A stretch of 64,000 bases of DNA from Neoroseomonas soli (GTDB taxonomy: Bacteria > Pseudomonadota > Alphaproteobacteria > Acetobacterales > Acetobacteraceae): NCBI RefSeq assembly GCF_018129065.1, contig NZ_JAAEDM010000013.1, positions 23,667 through 87,666 on the forward strand, in the 5' to 3' direction. Below are positions 34,175 to 43,131 of this stretch, piece by piece; position 1 is the stretch's first letter; each line of letters begins with the position of its first letter. The notes under the pieces are model-generated. The model searched no databases, was not told the origin of the DNA, and was given only the letters and a program-made list of their open reading frames with translations. A program made the position numbers and the translations under genes.

Positions 34175-35020
34175 TCAGGCCCCCGCCCCGAAGATGCGCC
34201 GCAGGTCCACGACGCGCGAGAAGATCGCGAGCGTGACCAGGATCGCCACGACGAGCATCGTCGCCATCATCGTGCCGAGCCCCCAGCGGATCAGATCCAG
34301 GATCTGCAGGCTGATCCACTCCGCCACCATCAGCGTCTTGCCGCCGCCCAGGATGGCCGGCGTGATGTAGAAGCCGAGCGAGAAGATGAAGACCAGCACG
34401 CCCGAGGCGATAACGCCCGGCATCGACAGCGGCAGGAAGACGCGGCGGAAGACCTCCCCGCGCGAGGCGCCGAGGCCGCGCGCGGCGGCGAGCAGCCGCG
34501 GGTCGATCTCCCGCATGCTCGCCAGCATCGGCAGCACGGCGAAGGGCACCATGTAATGCACCATGCCGACGACGATGCCGAACTCGTTCCAGACCAGCGG
34601 CAGCGGTTCCTCGATCAGGCCGGCGCCGATCAGCGCGTTGTTCACCAGCCCCTGCCGGCGCAGCAGCGTGACCCAGGCGAAGGCGCGCACCAGCACGGAG
34701 ATCCACAGCGGCACCAGCACCGCGAGGATCCACCAGCCGCGCGCGACGGGCCTGGCGAGCGTGATGGCATAGGCGATGGCATAGCCCAGGAGCAGCGCCA
34801 GCGCCGTGGTGATGATGCAGATGCGCAGCGTGGTGAAGATCACGCGCTGCACGGCGGACGATGTCAGGATGCGCTCGTAGTTGCCGAAGCCGGGTTCCGG
34901 CTCGGTCACGCTGATGGCCAGCACCTGCACGATGGGCGCGATGTAGAAGGCGACCAGCAGCAGGAAGGCCGGCAGGATCAGCAGCCACCAGCCGACACCG
35001 GGCCGCCCCGCGGCGCTCAT
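34175..35020 (-). CDS. ABC transporter permease, PotB type
   Basis: 281 residues with six membrane helices, the first at about 10-32. The EAA loop (LAAARGLGASRGEVFRRVFLP) is near 181-201. PotB-type proteins form the second half of the polyamine-class channel. The ATG overlaps the stop of the ATPase gene by 4 nt. Confidence 0.9.
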   Translation of the reverse strand: MSAAGRPGVGWWLLILPAFLLLVAFYIAPIVQVLAISVTEPEPGFGNYERILTSSAVQRVIFTTLRICIITTALALLLGYAIAYAITLARPVARGWWILAVLVPLWISVLVRAFAWVTLLRRQGLVNNALIGAGLIEEPLPLVWNEFGIVVGMVHYMVPFAVLPMLASMREIDPRLLAAARGLGASRGEVFRRVFLPLSMPGVIASGVLVFIFSLGFYITPAILGGGKTLMVAEWISLQILDLIRWGLGTMMATMLVVAILVTLAIFSRVVDLRRIFGAGA

Positions 35021-36120
35021 GCCGCATCCTCCAGCACCGGCACGGCGGCGTCCGCCGCCCAGCCCAGGCGCACGGGAAGCCCCTCGGCCGGCGCGATGGG
35101 TGCCTTCCAGGCGGGCAGCACGGCGCGGATCTCGCCGAGATGTTCCGTCGCGACGCGCAGCGAGAAGCCCGCGCCAAGATACGCGAAGGACAGGATGCGG
35201 CCTTCGGCGATGTTCTCCGCCCCCTCGTCCTCCGCAAGCAGCGCCACCTTCTCCGGGCGCAGCGAGAGCAGGGTGCGCGCACCCTCCGGCGGTGCCGCGG
35301 CGCCATCCGGCAACCGCACCGCGACACGAACCGCGCCCGCTTCCAGCGCGAAGCCGGACGCCGTCGCGCCGTGCACCATGCCGTCCAGGAAGTTCGACTT
35401 GCCCAGGAAGTCCGCCACGAAGCGGGTGCGCGGCCTTTCGTAGAGTTCCCCCGGCGCTCCCGCCTGCACGAGCCGTCCGTGGTTCAGGATGGCGATGCGG
35501 TCGGAGAGCGACAGCGCCTCCTCCTGGTCATGCGTGACGTTCACGAAGGTGCGGCCGACCCGCTGGTGCAGCGCCTTCAGTTCCTCCTGCAACTCGGCGC
35601 GCAGCTTCTTGTCGAGTGCCGAGAGCGGCTCGTCCAGCAGCAGCAGCGCGGGGTCGAAGACCAGGGCGCGGGCCAGCGCCACGCGCTGCTGCTGCCCGCC
35701 GGAGAGTTGCTTCGGCAACCTGTCCGCGAAGGCGCCGAGCTGCACCAGGTCCAGCGCGCCGCGCACCTTCGCATCGCGCTCGGCACGCGACATCCCACGC
35801 ACCCGCAGCGGAAAGGTGACGTTCTCCGCCACTGTCATGTGCGGGAACAGCGCATAGCCCTGGAAGACCATGCCGAAGTCGCGCTTTTCCGGCGGCAGCG
35901 GCGTGATGTCGCGCCCGTCCAGCAGGATCGCGCCGGCCGAAGGCGCCACGAAGCCTGCCACCGCCATCAGGATCGTCGTCTTGCCCGACCCGCTGGGGCC
36001 AAGGAGCGTCAGGAACTCCCCCCGCCCGACCTCCAGCGAGACGTCGCTCACCGCGACGAACTCGCCATATTTCTTGCTCAGCCCGCGCAGCGAGAGGGCA
36101 TGGCCCTTGGCCTCGTTCAC
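35017..36120 (-). CDS. ABC transporter ATP-binding protein, PotA type
   Basis: 367 residues. Walker A GPSGSGKT (41-48), Q-loop FQGYALFP, signature LSGGQQQR, Walker B LLLLDEP and the H-loop THDQEEAL are complete. A C-terminal TOBE domain follows (~280-365), as in PotA/FbpC-type ATPases. The GTG start overlaps the TGA of the aldolase gene (GTGA). It energises the two permeases; polyamine-class transporters also take up opines, amino-acid derivatives and other small solutes. Confidence 0.93.
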   Translation of the reverse strand: MNEAKGHALSLRGLSKKYGEFVAVSDVSLEVGRGEFLTLLGPSGSGKTTILMAVAGFVAPSAGAILLDGRDITPLPPEKRDFGMVFQGYALFPHMTVAENVTFPLRVRGMSRAERDAKVRGALDLVQLGAFADRLPKQLSGGQQQRVALARALVFDPALLLLDEPLSALDKKLRAELQEELKALHQRVGRTFVNVTHDQEEALSLSDRIAILNHGRLVQAGAPGELYERPRTRFVADFLGKSNFLDGMVHGATASGFALEAGAVRVAVRLPDGAAAPPEGARTLLSLRPEKVALLAEDEGAENIAEGRILSFAYLGAGFSLRVATEHLGEIRAVLPAWKAPIAPAEGLPVRLGWAADAAVPVLEDAA

Positions 36121-36887
36121 GCGCGGTAATCCGGCTGCTCTCGATCGAGCTTCCGCTTCAGCGCCTGCCAGGGCAGCCAGCCCTTGGTCGGCCCCGTGCC
36201 GAACTGGTCGCGCGCGCGGCCCACCACCGGGGCCGGTGGCACCGCCAGCGGCGCGCCCGATGACTGCGCCGCCAGTTGGATGCGGCAAGCCTGTTCCAGG
36301 TAATACATCCAGTAGAAGGCCTCGGCGACGGTGTGCCCCACCGTCAGCAGCCCGTGGTGCCGCAGGATCATGCACGGCATGTCGCCGAGGTCGCGGACCA
36401 GCCGGTCCCGCTCCGAGAGGTTGTCGTCGGCCGCGATGCCCTCGTAGTCGTGCAGTGCGACGCGGCCGTCGAACTCCATGCTCATCTGGTTCAGAGGCAG
36501 CAGCCCGCCCGATTGCGCCGCCACCGCCATGCCGGCCAGCGTATGCGTGTGCATCACGCACATCGCGTCGGCCCGCGCGCGGTGCACCGCGGAATGGATG
36601 ACGAAGCCCGCAGGGTTCACCGGCCAGGAGGTGTCCTGCATCGGCTCGCCATCCGCATCGACGACGACCAGGCTTGAGGCCGTGATCTCCTCGAACAGCA
36701 ACCCGTAGGGGTTCACCAGGAAACGATGCCCCTCCCCCGGCAGGCGCGCCGAGAGATGGGTGAAGACCAGGTCGGTCATGCCGAAGATCGCGATCAGCCG
36801 ATAGGCGGCGGCGAGATCCTCGCGCACCGCCTGTTCGGTCGGCACCTGGTTCGGGTCCGGCTTCGCCGGCGGGGGCGGCAGCGACAT
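36117..36887 (-). CDS. Class II aldolase/adducin family protein
   Basis: 256 residues. Metal-binding histidines are His113 and His115 (VMHTHTLAG) and His177-His178 (LRHHGLL), the zinc set of fuculose-phosphate-aldolase-like enzymes. The C-terminal QPDYRA tail and N-terminal Pro-rich stretch belong to the decarboxylase/adducin-like subgroup. It probably cleaves or decarboxylates a hydroxy-oxoacid. Starts at the TGATG junction with the dehydrogenase gene and ends in GTGA with the ATPase gene, so it is embedded within the transport operon. Confidence 0.84.
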   Translation of the reverse strand: MSLPPPPAKPDPNQVPTEQAVREDLAAAYRLIAIFGMTDLVFTHLSARLPGEGHRFLVNPYGLLFEEITASSLVVVDADGEPMQDTSWPVNPAGFVIHSAVHRARADAMCVMHTHTLAGMAVAAQSGGLLPLNQMSMEFDGRVALHDYEGIAADDNLSERDRLVRDLGDMPCMILRHHGLLTVGHTVAEAFYWMYYLEQACRIQLAAQSSGAPLAVPPAPVVGRARDQFGTGPTKGWLPWQALKRKLDREQPDYRA

Positions 36888-37825
36888 CAGTACCCTCGTG
36901 CGTGATCGTAGAGGTTGGGAAGCGCCTCGCCGCGCTCGAGGCGGGCGATGCAGCCGGCGACGTAGCGCGCACGCTCCATGCGGCTGGGCAGGCTTGCGAC
37001 ATGCGGCGTCACGGTCAGGCGCGGATGCGTCCAGGCGGGGCTGTCGGGCGAGAGCGGTTCGGGTTCGAACACGTCGATCACCGCGGCGGACAATCGTCCC
37101 TCGTCCAGCGCCGCGATGATGTCGGGCAGCACCTGCTGCACGCCGCGGCCGACCTGCACCAGCCCCGCCCCGCGCGGCAGGCGGGAGAGCAGCGGCGCGG
37201 CGACGATGCCCTTCGTCTCCGGCGTCGCCGGCAGCAGGCAGACCAGCACCTCGCTGCGCGCGAGGAAGGCCGGCAGCCCGTCCGCGCCGGCGAAGGTCTC
37301 GACGCCGGGCAACGCCTTCGGTGTACGTGACCACCCGACCACGGGAATACTGAGGCCGCGCAGCATCTCGACCGAGCGCATCCCCATGGCGCCGAGGCCC
37401 ATCACGCCGACCGTGCGGGCCGAGGCGGCGAAGGGCGCCTCGAAATAGTCCCACTCGCGGCGCGCCTGTGCCATCGCCATCCGGCGCGCATCCTTGGCCA
37501 GCGACAGCACCGCCCAGCAGACGAACTCGCCCATGCGTTGCGTCGCCTCGGGCGGCACGCAGCGCACCAGCGGCAGGTGCCGCGGCAGCAACGGGTCGGC
37601 GGTGATCAGGTCCACGCCGGCGCCGGACCCGAAGATCGCCCGCAGCCCGGTCATGCGAGCGAGCCGCCCGGGCTCGGGGTCCCACACCAGCGCGTACCCC
37701 ACCCGCGCCGGGTCGAGCGACGGATCGTCCCACCAGCGCAATTCGAGGCCCGGCGCGGCCTTCGCGAAGCAGTCCTGCCATTCCGGGAGGGCTGCCTCGC
37801 CTCCCGACTTTACAACCAGGATCAC
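36887..37825 (-). CDS. D-2-hydroxyacid dehydrogenase, GhrA-like
   Basis: 312 residues. The NAD(P) motif GLGAMG (143-148) and catalytic residues Arg227 (GRGVQ), Glu256 (VFEPEP) and His275 (TPHVAS) give a full active site of the glyoxylate/hydroxypyruvate reductase A type. Likely reduces a small 2-oxoacid made from the imported substrate, or the reverse. Ends one nt into the aldolase start (TGATG) and begins 9 nt after the solute-binding protein gene. Confidence 0.85.
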   Translation of the reverse strand: MILVVKSGGEAALPEWQDCFAKAAPGLELRWWDDPSLDPARVGYALVWDPEPGRLARMTGLRAIFGSGAGVDLITADPLLPRHLPLVRCVPPEATQRMGEFVCWAVLSLAKDARRMAMAQARREWDYFEAPFAASARTVGVMGLGAMGMRSVEMLRGLSIPVVGWSRTPKALPGVETFAGADGLPAFLARSEVLVCLLPATPETKGIVAAPLLSRLPRGAGLVQVGRGVQQVLPDIIAALDEGRLSAAVIDVFEPEPLSPDSPAWTHPRLTVTPHVASLPSRMERARYVAGCIARLERGEALPNLYDHARGY

Positions 37826-37834
37826 GGCCCGCGG

Positions 37835-38944
37835 TCAGCCCGTGATGGTGTCGATGAAGTCGGCATTGGCCTGCTGGTAGTTCTCCCCCCACCAGTTGCC
37901 GTCCAAAACAACCTGCACACGTGCGTTCTCCGGATCCGTCGGGTTCTTGCGGCGGAGTTCCTGCGGCACCAGCGCCGCCGCGCGCGGGTTGGTCGGGCCG
38001 TTGCCAAGCAGTTGCAGCAGGCCGACCTGCGGTTCGACATTGGCCAGCATCGAGGCCATCAGCCGCTGCGCCATCTCGCCGCCCGGGTTGCCGCGCGGGA
38101 TGACGAAGATGCCCGCCTGCAGCAGCGCCTGCGGCCAGATGAACTTGATGCGGCCATTGGTCTCGGCTTCCAGCACGGTGGCGCGCGTGTGCCAGATCTG
38201 GCCCATCACCGCCTCGCCTGTGCGCATGAACTGCTCGCTCTCGCTGCCGCTGTTCCAGTAGACGGCGTTGCGGCGCAGTTCCGCCACCTTGCGCAGGCAG
38301 GCCCGCAGATCGAGCGGGTAGAGATTGGCCGGATCCTTGCCGAGCGCCATCTGCGCCGCATCCAGGGCGCCGATCGCATCCCGCCGCAGCAGGCGCGTGC
38401 CCGGGAACTTCCGCAGGTCCCAGAAATCCGCCCAGGAGGTCGGCCCGCCCTGCGGGAACTTCGCGCTGTCGTAGGCGAGCACGCTGCTGAAGGAATAGGG
38501 CGCGGCGCCGTATTCCAGCGCGAAGCCCGGGCCGATCACGTTCTCCCGGTTGACGATCGAATAGTCGATCTTCGTCACCAGGTTCTGCCGCCCGAGCAGG
38601 TTCGAGGACGAAGCCGAGGAATCGCACATGTCCCAGGTGACGCGGCCGCTCTCGACCATCGACCGGATGCGCCCCGCGGACGGTCCGGTGCTGTCCTGGA
38701 CCACCGTCCAGCCGGTGTTCGCCGCCATGAAGGGCTCGCCGTAGAAGCGCCCGAAGCCCTGGTTGGCGATGCCGCCCCAGTTGACCATCACGAGTTGCCG
38801 CGCCGCCTGGGCACGGGCTTCATCGGTCGCGAAGGGTGCGACGCCGAGTGCGGCAAGGCCGGCCAGAAGCGTCCTCCGGCTGACCTCCCCGCGCCGATAG
38901 CGGCGCAAGGCCAGGGCCACGCAATCCTGCTGGAAGCTCTGCAT
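37835..38944 (-). CDS. ABC solute-binding protein, polyamine (PotD/PotF) class
   Basis: 369 residues. The N-terminus has a twin-arginine-like export signal (SRRTLLAGLAALG, about 22-34) ending near ARAQA at ~47. The mature part resembles family 1/8 binding proteins of polyamine-type importers (LVMVNWGGIANQGF start, SSSNLLGRQ, FWDLRKFPG, GNWWGENYQ end). First gene of the seven-gene uptake and catabolism operon. Possible ligands are polyamines, guanidines or opine-like amino acids; acidic residues that would clamp an amine cannot be assigned by eye. Confidence 0.86.
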   Translation of the reverse strand: MQSFQQDCVALALRRYRRGEVSRRTLLAGLAALGVAPFATDEARAQAARQLVMVNWGGIANQGFGRFYGEPFMAANTGWTVVQDSTGPSAGRIRSMVESGRVTWDMCDSSASSSNLLGRQNLVTKIDYSIVNRENVIGPGFALEYGAAPYSFSSVLAYDSAKFPQGGPTSWADFWDLRKFPGTRLLRRDAIGALDAAQMALGKDPANLYPLDLRACLRKVAELRRNAVYWNSGSESEQFMRTGEAVMGQIWHTRATVLEAETNGRIKFIWPQALLQAGIFVIPRGNPGGEMAQRLMASMLANVEPQVGLLQLLGNGPTNPRAAALVPQELRRKNPTDPENARVQVVLDGNWWGENYQQANADFIDTITG

Positions 38945-39084
38945 CGCCGTCTCTCCTCACCTGGCCCGGATGTCGCGGACGCGTGTCCCCGATCACTCGT
39001 GGCCGTGCGTTGCCACTTGCGGTTGCCGAAGTGCTGGCGTGAACTCTCCCGTCGAAACTTCACCATGGGCGAGTGCATCCGGCA

Positions 39085-40413
39085 ATGACCCTCGCGAACC
39101 CCCTCTTCGCACCGGGCTTCAAGACGAGCCCCTGGTGGTGGGAAGCCGCCGAACCGCCCAAGCGCGACAGCGTGCTGCCCGACCACGCCGGGGTCGCGGT
39201 CGTCGGCGGCGGCTATGCGGGGCTCTCCGCGGCGCTCACGCTGCGCCGGCTCGGCCACGACGTCGCGGTGCTGGATGCGGAACGCATCGGCTGGGGTGCT
39301 TCCTCCCGCAATGGCGGCATGGTCTCGGGCGGGCTGAAGGTCGCCTCGGGTGCGCTCGAACAGGCGCATGGCAAGGAGAAGGCGCGCGCCATCGCCGAGT
39401 CCGCCGCGGCCTCCTTCCCCTTCATCGAGGAAACCATCGCGCGCGAGGGCATCGACTGCGACTACGTCCGCTGCGGTCGCTTCGTCCCGGCCTGGACGCG
39501 CAAGCACTACGACGCCCTCGCCGCCAAGGCGGATTTCATCGCGGACGTGACCGGCCTGCCGACCCGCATGGTCCCGCGCGAGCAGCAGCGGGAGGCACTG
39601 GGCAGCGACCACTACCATGGCGGCATGATCGCCGACGCCTCGGGCAGCCTCCACCCGGGCAAATACGCCCGCGGCCTTTCCCAGGCAGCGGAGAAGGCCG
39701 GCGCACACCTGGTCGACGCCGTGCGCGTCGCGGGCATCCAGCGGGATGGCGAGGGCTTTCGCCTGGCCACCGACCGCGGCCAGATGCGCGCCGACGCGGT
39801 GCTGGTCGCGACCAACGGCTATTCGCGCGACAGCCACGGCCGTTCGGCCATGCCCTGGCTGGCGCGGCGCATGGTCCCGGTCGGCTCCTACATCATCGCC
39901 ACCGAGGAACTGCCGCACTACGCGATCGACCACCTGTTTCCCGGGCGGCGGATGATCAGCGACACCAAGCGGGTGCTGAACTACTTCCGCCCCTCCCCCT
40001 ACGGGAACCGCATCCTCTGGGGCGGGCGCGCCAGCTTCGGGCCGACCGATCCCGCCACCGCCGCCCCGGTGCTGCACCGCTTCATGACGGAGGTCTTCCC
40101 CGAACTGAAGACCGTGCAGATCACCCATGCCTGGACCGGCAACGTCGCCTTCACCTTCGACTTCCTGCCCCATATCGGCGTGCAGGACGGCGTCCACTAC
40201 GCGGCGGGCTGCCAGGGTTCCGGCGTGGCGATGGCGACCTGGCTCGGCCACAAGGCGGCGCTGAAGATCGCGGGGGCGGAGAACGCGCCCTTCGCGCTGG
40301 ACGGCCTCACCTTCCCGACATTGCCCTTCTACACCGGCAACCCGAACTGGTTCATGCCCATCATCGGCGGCTGGTATCGGCTGCGCGACCATATCGACCG
40401 GGTGGCGGCGTGA
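39085..40413 (+). CDS. FAD-dependent amine oxidase, PuuB/DadA-like
   Basis: 442 residues. The dinucleotide motif VVGGGYAGLSAALTLRRLG lies near residue 40; SSRNGGMVSGG and a C-terminal GCQGSGVAMATWLG loop are typical of the DAO family, particularly gamma-glutamylputrescine oxidase-like proteins. It oxidises a C-N bond, releasing an aldehyde or oxoacid and reduced acceptor. I prefer the ATG giving MTLANPLF; a GTG 12 nt earlier is possible. Divergent from the polyamine-type operon across 140 bp that contains the imperfect hairpin CACTTGCGG/CCGAAGTG, so it likely acts on the same imported amine. Confidence 0.84.
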   Translation: MTLANPLFAPGFKTSPWWWEAAEPPKRDSVLPDHAGVAVVGGGYAGLSAALTLRRLGHDVAVLDAERIGWGASSRNGGMVSGGLKVASGALEQAHGKEKARAIAESAAASFPFIEETIAREGIDCDYVRCGRFVPAWTRKHYDALAAKADFIADVTGLPTRMVPREQQREALGSDHYHGGMIADASGSLHPGKYARGLSQAAEKAGAHLVDAVRVAGIQRDGEGFRLATDRGQMRADAVLVATNGYSRDSHGRSAMPWLARRMVPVGSYIIATEELPHYAIDHLFPGRRMISDTKRVLNYFRPSPYGNRILWGGRASFGPTDPATAAPVLHRFMTEVFPELKTVQITHAWTGNVAFTFDFLPHIGVQDGVHYAAGCQGSGVAMATWLGHKAALKIAGAENAPFALDGLTFPTLPFYTGNPNWFMPIIGGWYRLRDHIDRVAA

Positions 40414-42029
40414 ACGCCGACTTCGTCCTGCTGAACGGCCGCATCGCCACCATGGATGCGGCGGGCAGCGAGGCGCAGGCGCTCGCCGCTCATGGCGGCC
40501 GCATCGTCGCCATCGGCCCGGACGACGCCGTCCGCGGCCACATCGGTCCCGGCACGCGCGTGCTGGATGCCGAAGGCCGCCGCGTCATCCCCGGTATCGT
40601 GGACAGCCACGCGCACCCGGATGCCTATGCGGTGCGGCTGCGCACCTGGACGCTGGTCTCGCCCGACCGCGTGACGACGCGCGACGGGCTGCTCGGCACC
40701 ATCCGGCGCGTGTGCGAAAGCCTCCCGCCCGGCCGCTGGGGCGCCTTCTACCGGCTGAACGAGCGCGCCTCCGGCGGCTATCCGACGCTCGACGAGCTCG
40801 ATGCGGCGAGCGGCGGGCGCCCCGTCTTCATCCTGCGCACGGACGGGCATCTCGGCCTCGCGAACCGCGCCGCCTTCGCCGCCTGCGCCATCGGGCCGGC
40901 GGTGCAGGACCCGCCCTTCGGCGCCTTCGACCGGGATCCGCGCACCGGCGCCTTCACAGGCCTGGTGCGGGAGACGGCGGCGCACATCTTCCTCAACGCC
41001 GTCCACGGCTCGGACAGCGAATCCGACATCGCCGAGGGCATGGAGACGGTGCAGGACGAATGCCTGCGCCACGGCATCACCTCGGTCGCCAATTCCCTGA
41101 CGCCTGCCAAGGCCATCCGGGCCTACCAGACGATGCGCCGCGAGGGCCGCTGGCGGATGCGCATGGGCATCATCGCGTCCGGGCGCGACGAGCCCCTGAT
41201 CCCGCACCTGATCGGCGCCGGCATCCGCTCGGGCTTCGGCGACGACTGGCTGCGGTTGATCGGCGTGGAGTGGTGCCCGGATTGCTCGACCTCCGGCCGA
41301 ACCGCCGCCTACTGGGAACCCTACCTCGGCACGCCGGTGCCGGGCGAGCCGGTGCCCAATACCGGCATGCTGCTCTACGAGAAGGACGACCTGACCGAAC
41401 GCGCCACCGCGGCGCACAAGGCCGGGCTGCAGGTGATGATCGAAGGCGTCGGCGACCGCGGCATCGACTTCGCCCTCGATGTCATGGAAGCCGCCCTCGC
41501 CGCGCATCCGGTGGCGGACCACCGCATGCGGGTGGAACACTGCTGCTACGTCACGCCGCCCATCCTCGCGCGGCTGAAGCGCGGCGGCTTCGTCGATTCC
41601 TCGGCCACCGGCTTCATGGACGAACTCGGCGAGGCCTATGTCGCCAATCGCGGCCATTCTGCGATGCGTCACATGTGGCCGCACCGCAGCCTGATCGCCG
41701 CGGGCATCCCTGCCCCGGGCCATTCCGACTTCGCCGTCTGCCGGGTGAACCCATTCACCGCCATCGGCGCCATGGTCACGCGGCGCAGCCAGACCGGCGC
41801 CGACCTCGACGCCGCCGAGGCCGTGACGCCCGCGCAGGCCCTGGCCGCCTACACCACCCTCGGCGCCTGGGCGCAGCGGGAAGAAGCAGACAAGGGCTCG
41901 CTCGAAGTCGGCAAGCTGGCGGACCTCGCTGTGCTCGACACCGACATTCTCACCTGTGATCCGTCCGCGATCCGTGGCACCGGCGTGATAGCGACGGTGG
42001 TGGGCGGGATGGAGCGGTTCCACGCGTAG
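40410..42029 (+). CDS. Amidohydrolase family protein, YtcJ-like
   Basis: 539 residues, composite N/C beta-sandwich plus TIM barrel. The first metal site is DSHAHPD (~66-72); later metal/active-site blocks are ILRTDGHLGLANR, MIEGVGDRGID, MRVEHCCY and GHSDFAVC. The family (amidohydrolase 3) hydrolyses exocyclic amide or lactam-like bonds; substrate unknown. GTG start overlaps the oxidase stop (GTGA), giving a coupled two-gene unit. Probably finishes breakdown of the product formed by the oxidase. Confidence 0.84.
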   Translation: MNADFVLLNGRIATMDAAGSEAQALAAHGGRIVAIGPDDAVRGHIGPGTRVLDAEGRRVIPGIVDSHAHPDAYAVRLRTWTLVSPDRVTTRDGLLGTIRRVCESLPPGRWGAFYRLNERASGGYPTLDELDAASGGRPVFILRTDGHLGLANRAAFAACAIGPAVQDPPFGAFDRDPRTGAFTGLVRETAAHIFLNAVHGSDSESDIAEGMETVQDECLRHGITSVANSLTPAKAIRAYQTMRREGRWRMRMGIIASGRDEPLIPHLIGAGIRSGFGDDWLRLIGVEWCPDCSTSGRTAAYWEPYLGTPVPGEPVPNTGMLLYEKDDLTERATAAHKAGLQVMIEGVGDRGIDFALDVMEAALAAHPVADHRMRVEHCCYVTPPILARLKRGGFVDSSATGFMDELGEAYVANRGHSAMRHMWPHRSLIAAGIPAPGHSDFAVCRVNPFTAIGAMVTRRSQTGADLDAAEAVTPAQALAAYTTLGAWAQREEADKGSLEVGKLADLAVLDTDILTCDPSAIRGTGVIATVVGGMERFHA

Positions 42030-42121
42030 TCCGGCCGCGTCGGATTCCGGAGTCCCCCCTTCCGGCCGCCGCGCGGCTGTGAGACTCTGGCGCCTCGCCG
42101 AATCCCGCCCGAGGTAGCGCC

Positions 42122-42607
42122 ATGCGCCCCATCGCCCTGTTCGCCGCCCTCATGCTCGCCCCCCTGCCGGCCGCCGCGCAGAACCTGGTGGTCGAGCGCA
42201 ACATCGGCGCGACCCTGGCGGCCGAGGCCGTCGCCGCGGCGGTCGAGGCCTGCGCCGGCCGCGGCTACCGGGTGGCGGCCGCAGTGGTCGATCGCGCGGG
42301 CGTGCTGCGCGCCCTGCTGCGCGCCGACGGCGCCGGGCCGCACACCGTCTCCTCCGCACAGGCCAAGGCCTATACGGCCGCCAGCATGCGGACCAACACC
42401 AGCCAGATCCTCGAGACGGTCCGCACCAATCCCGGCGCGGCGCGGTTGCCGGACATCGAGGGCTTCCTCGTCCTCGGCGGCGGGCTGCCGATCCGCGCGG
42501 GGGACGAGGTCGTGGGCGCGATCGGCGTGGGCGGCGCGCCGGGCGGGCATCTCGACGACCAGTGCGCCGAGGCCGGCATCGCCCGCATCCGCGAGCGGCT
42601 GAACTAG
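42122..42607 (+). CDS. Exported GlcG/HbpS-like haem-binding family protein
   Basis: 161 residues. A Sec signal peptide (MRPIALFAALMLAPLPAAAQ) with cleavage near residue 20 is followed by a GlcG/PduO-C-type domain: AAVEACAGRGYRVAAAVVD, AYTAASMRTNTSQ, GGLPIR...VGAIGVGGAPG. The family includes haem- and cobalamin-binding proteins but many members have no known ligand. The only cysteines are outside a motif I recognise. Starts 92 nt after the amidohydrolase stop, likely its own unit. Its TAG stop lies at the left end of a palindromic repeat. Confidence 0.82.
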   Translation: MRPIALFAALMLAPLPAAAQNLVVERNIGATLAAEAVAAAVEACAGRGYRVAAAVVDRAGVLRALLRADGAGPHTVSSAQAKAYTAASMRTNTSQILETVRTNPGAARLPDIEGFLVLGGGLPIRAGDEVVGAIGVGGAPGGHLDDQCAEAGIARIRERLN

Positions 42608-42692
42608 CGCTGCCCGGTTCGCGCCGGCTCGGCGTTTACATTCGCGAGCATCTTCACCCGATCAGGTGATTCCACCTGATCGGGATCTGCGC
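42607..42692. repeat. Palindromic intergenic repeat bounded by stop codons
   Basis: Between two convergent genes. It contains a perfect 12-bp hairpin (CCCGATCAGGTG, loop ATTC, CACCTGATCGGG; 42657-42684) able to act as a two-way terminator. CTAGCGC at 42604-42610 and GCGCTAG at 42689-42695 bound it as inverted repeats, and TA lies outside each end. Both flanking genes use TAG stops formed by these ends. I suspect a REP- or MITE-like element; copy number elsewhere cannot be checked here. Confidence 0.5.
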
Positions 42693-43126
42693 TAGCGCTT
42701 CAGCGCCAGCCGCTTCGCCGCGCCGCCGGTCGCGTGCGCGGCGAAGCGTGCGAGCACGTCCTCCGGCCAGGAGCCGACGCGGCGCGCGCCCAGGTCGATG
42801 CAGAGATACAGCACCTCGTTCTCCGCCGCCTGCCACCCTTCCGCCGCGTGGAACATCACGTGGCGGCAGAGCAGGCGCTTCGAATCGAAGGCCAGCACCT
42901 CGCTGTCGAAGGCGAGCGGCGCGCCCTCCGTCACCTCGCGCGTGTAGGCCTGCCAGGATTCCGCGGCGAAGGTGCCGAGGCCCCTGTCGCGGAATTCCGG
43001 CCCCAGCCCCAGCGACGGCCACAGCGCGTCCGTCGCGATATCGAAGGCCACCAGGTAGAAGGCGAGGTTCATGTGCCCGTAGTGGTCCACCCACTCGGGC
43101 TTCACGTGACAGAGCGGCGCGCGCAT
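42692..43126 (-). CDS. Acyl-CoA thioesterase, hot-dog family
   Basis: 144 residues. The hot-dog signature VDHYGHMNLAFYL (Asp14 then His18, Met19, Asn20) is the catalytic turn of 4-hydroxybenzoyl-CoA-type thioesterases, and the remaining sheet (VLAFDSKRLLCRHVMFH) matches the fold. Size and motif are like the thioesterase domain found fused to or beside carnitine dehydrogenases. Begins 5 nt after the RraA-like gene stop, so the two are co-transcribed. Substrate unknown. Confidence 0.82.
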   Translation of the reverse strand: MRAPLCHVKPEWVDHYGHMNLAFYLVAFDIATDALWPSLGLGPEFRDRGLGTFAAESWQAYTREVTEGAPLAFDSEVLAFDSKRLLCRHVMFHAAEGWQAAENEVLYLCIDLGARRVGSWPEDVLARFAAHATGGAAKRLALKR

Positions 43127-43131
43127 CGGCT

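Noticed and set aside
36117..38627. An 836-codon frame ending in the class II aldolase
   Set aside because: Only the last 256 codons match a family; the rest is antisense-like noise overlapping the dehydrogenase and solute-binding protein genes.
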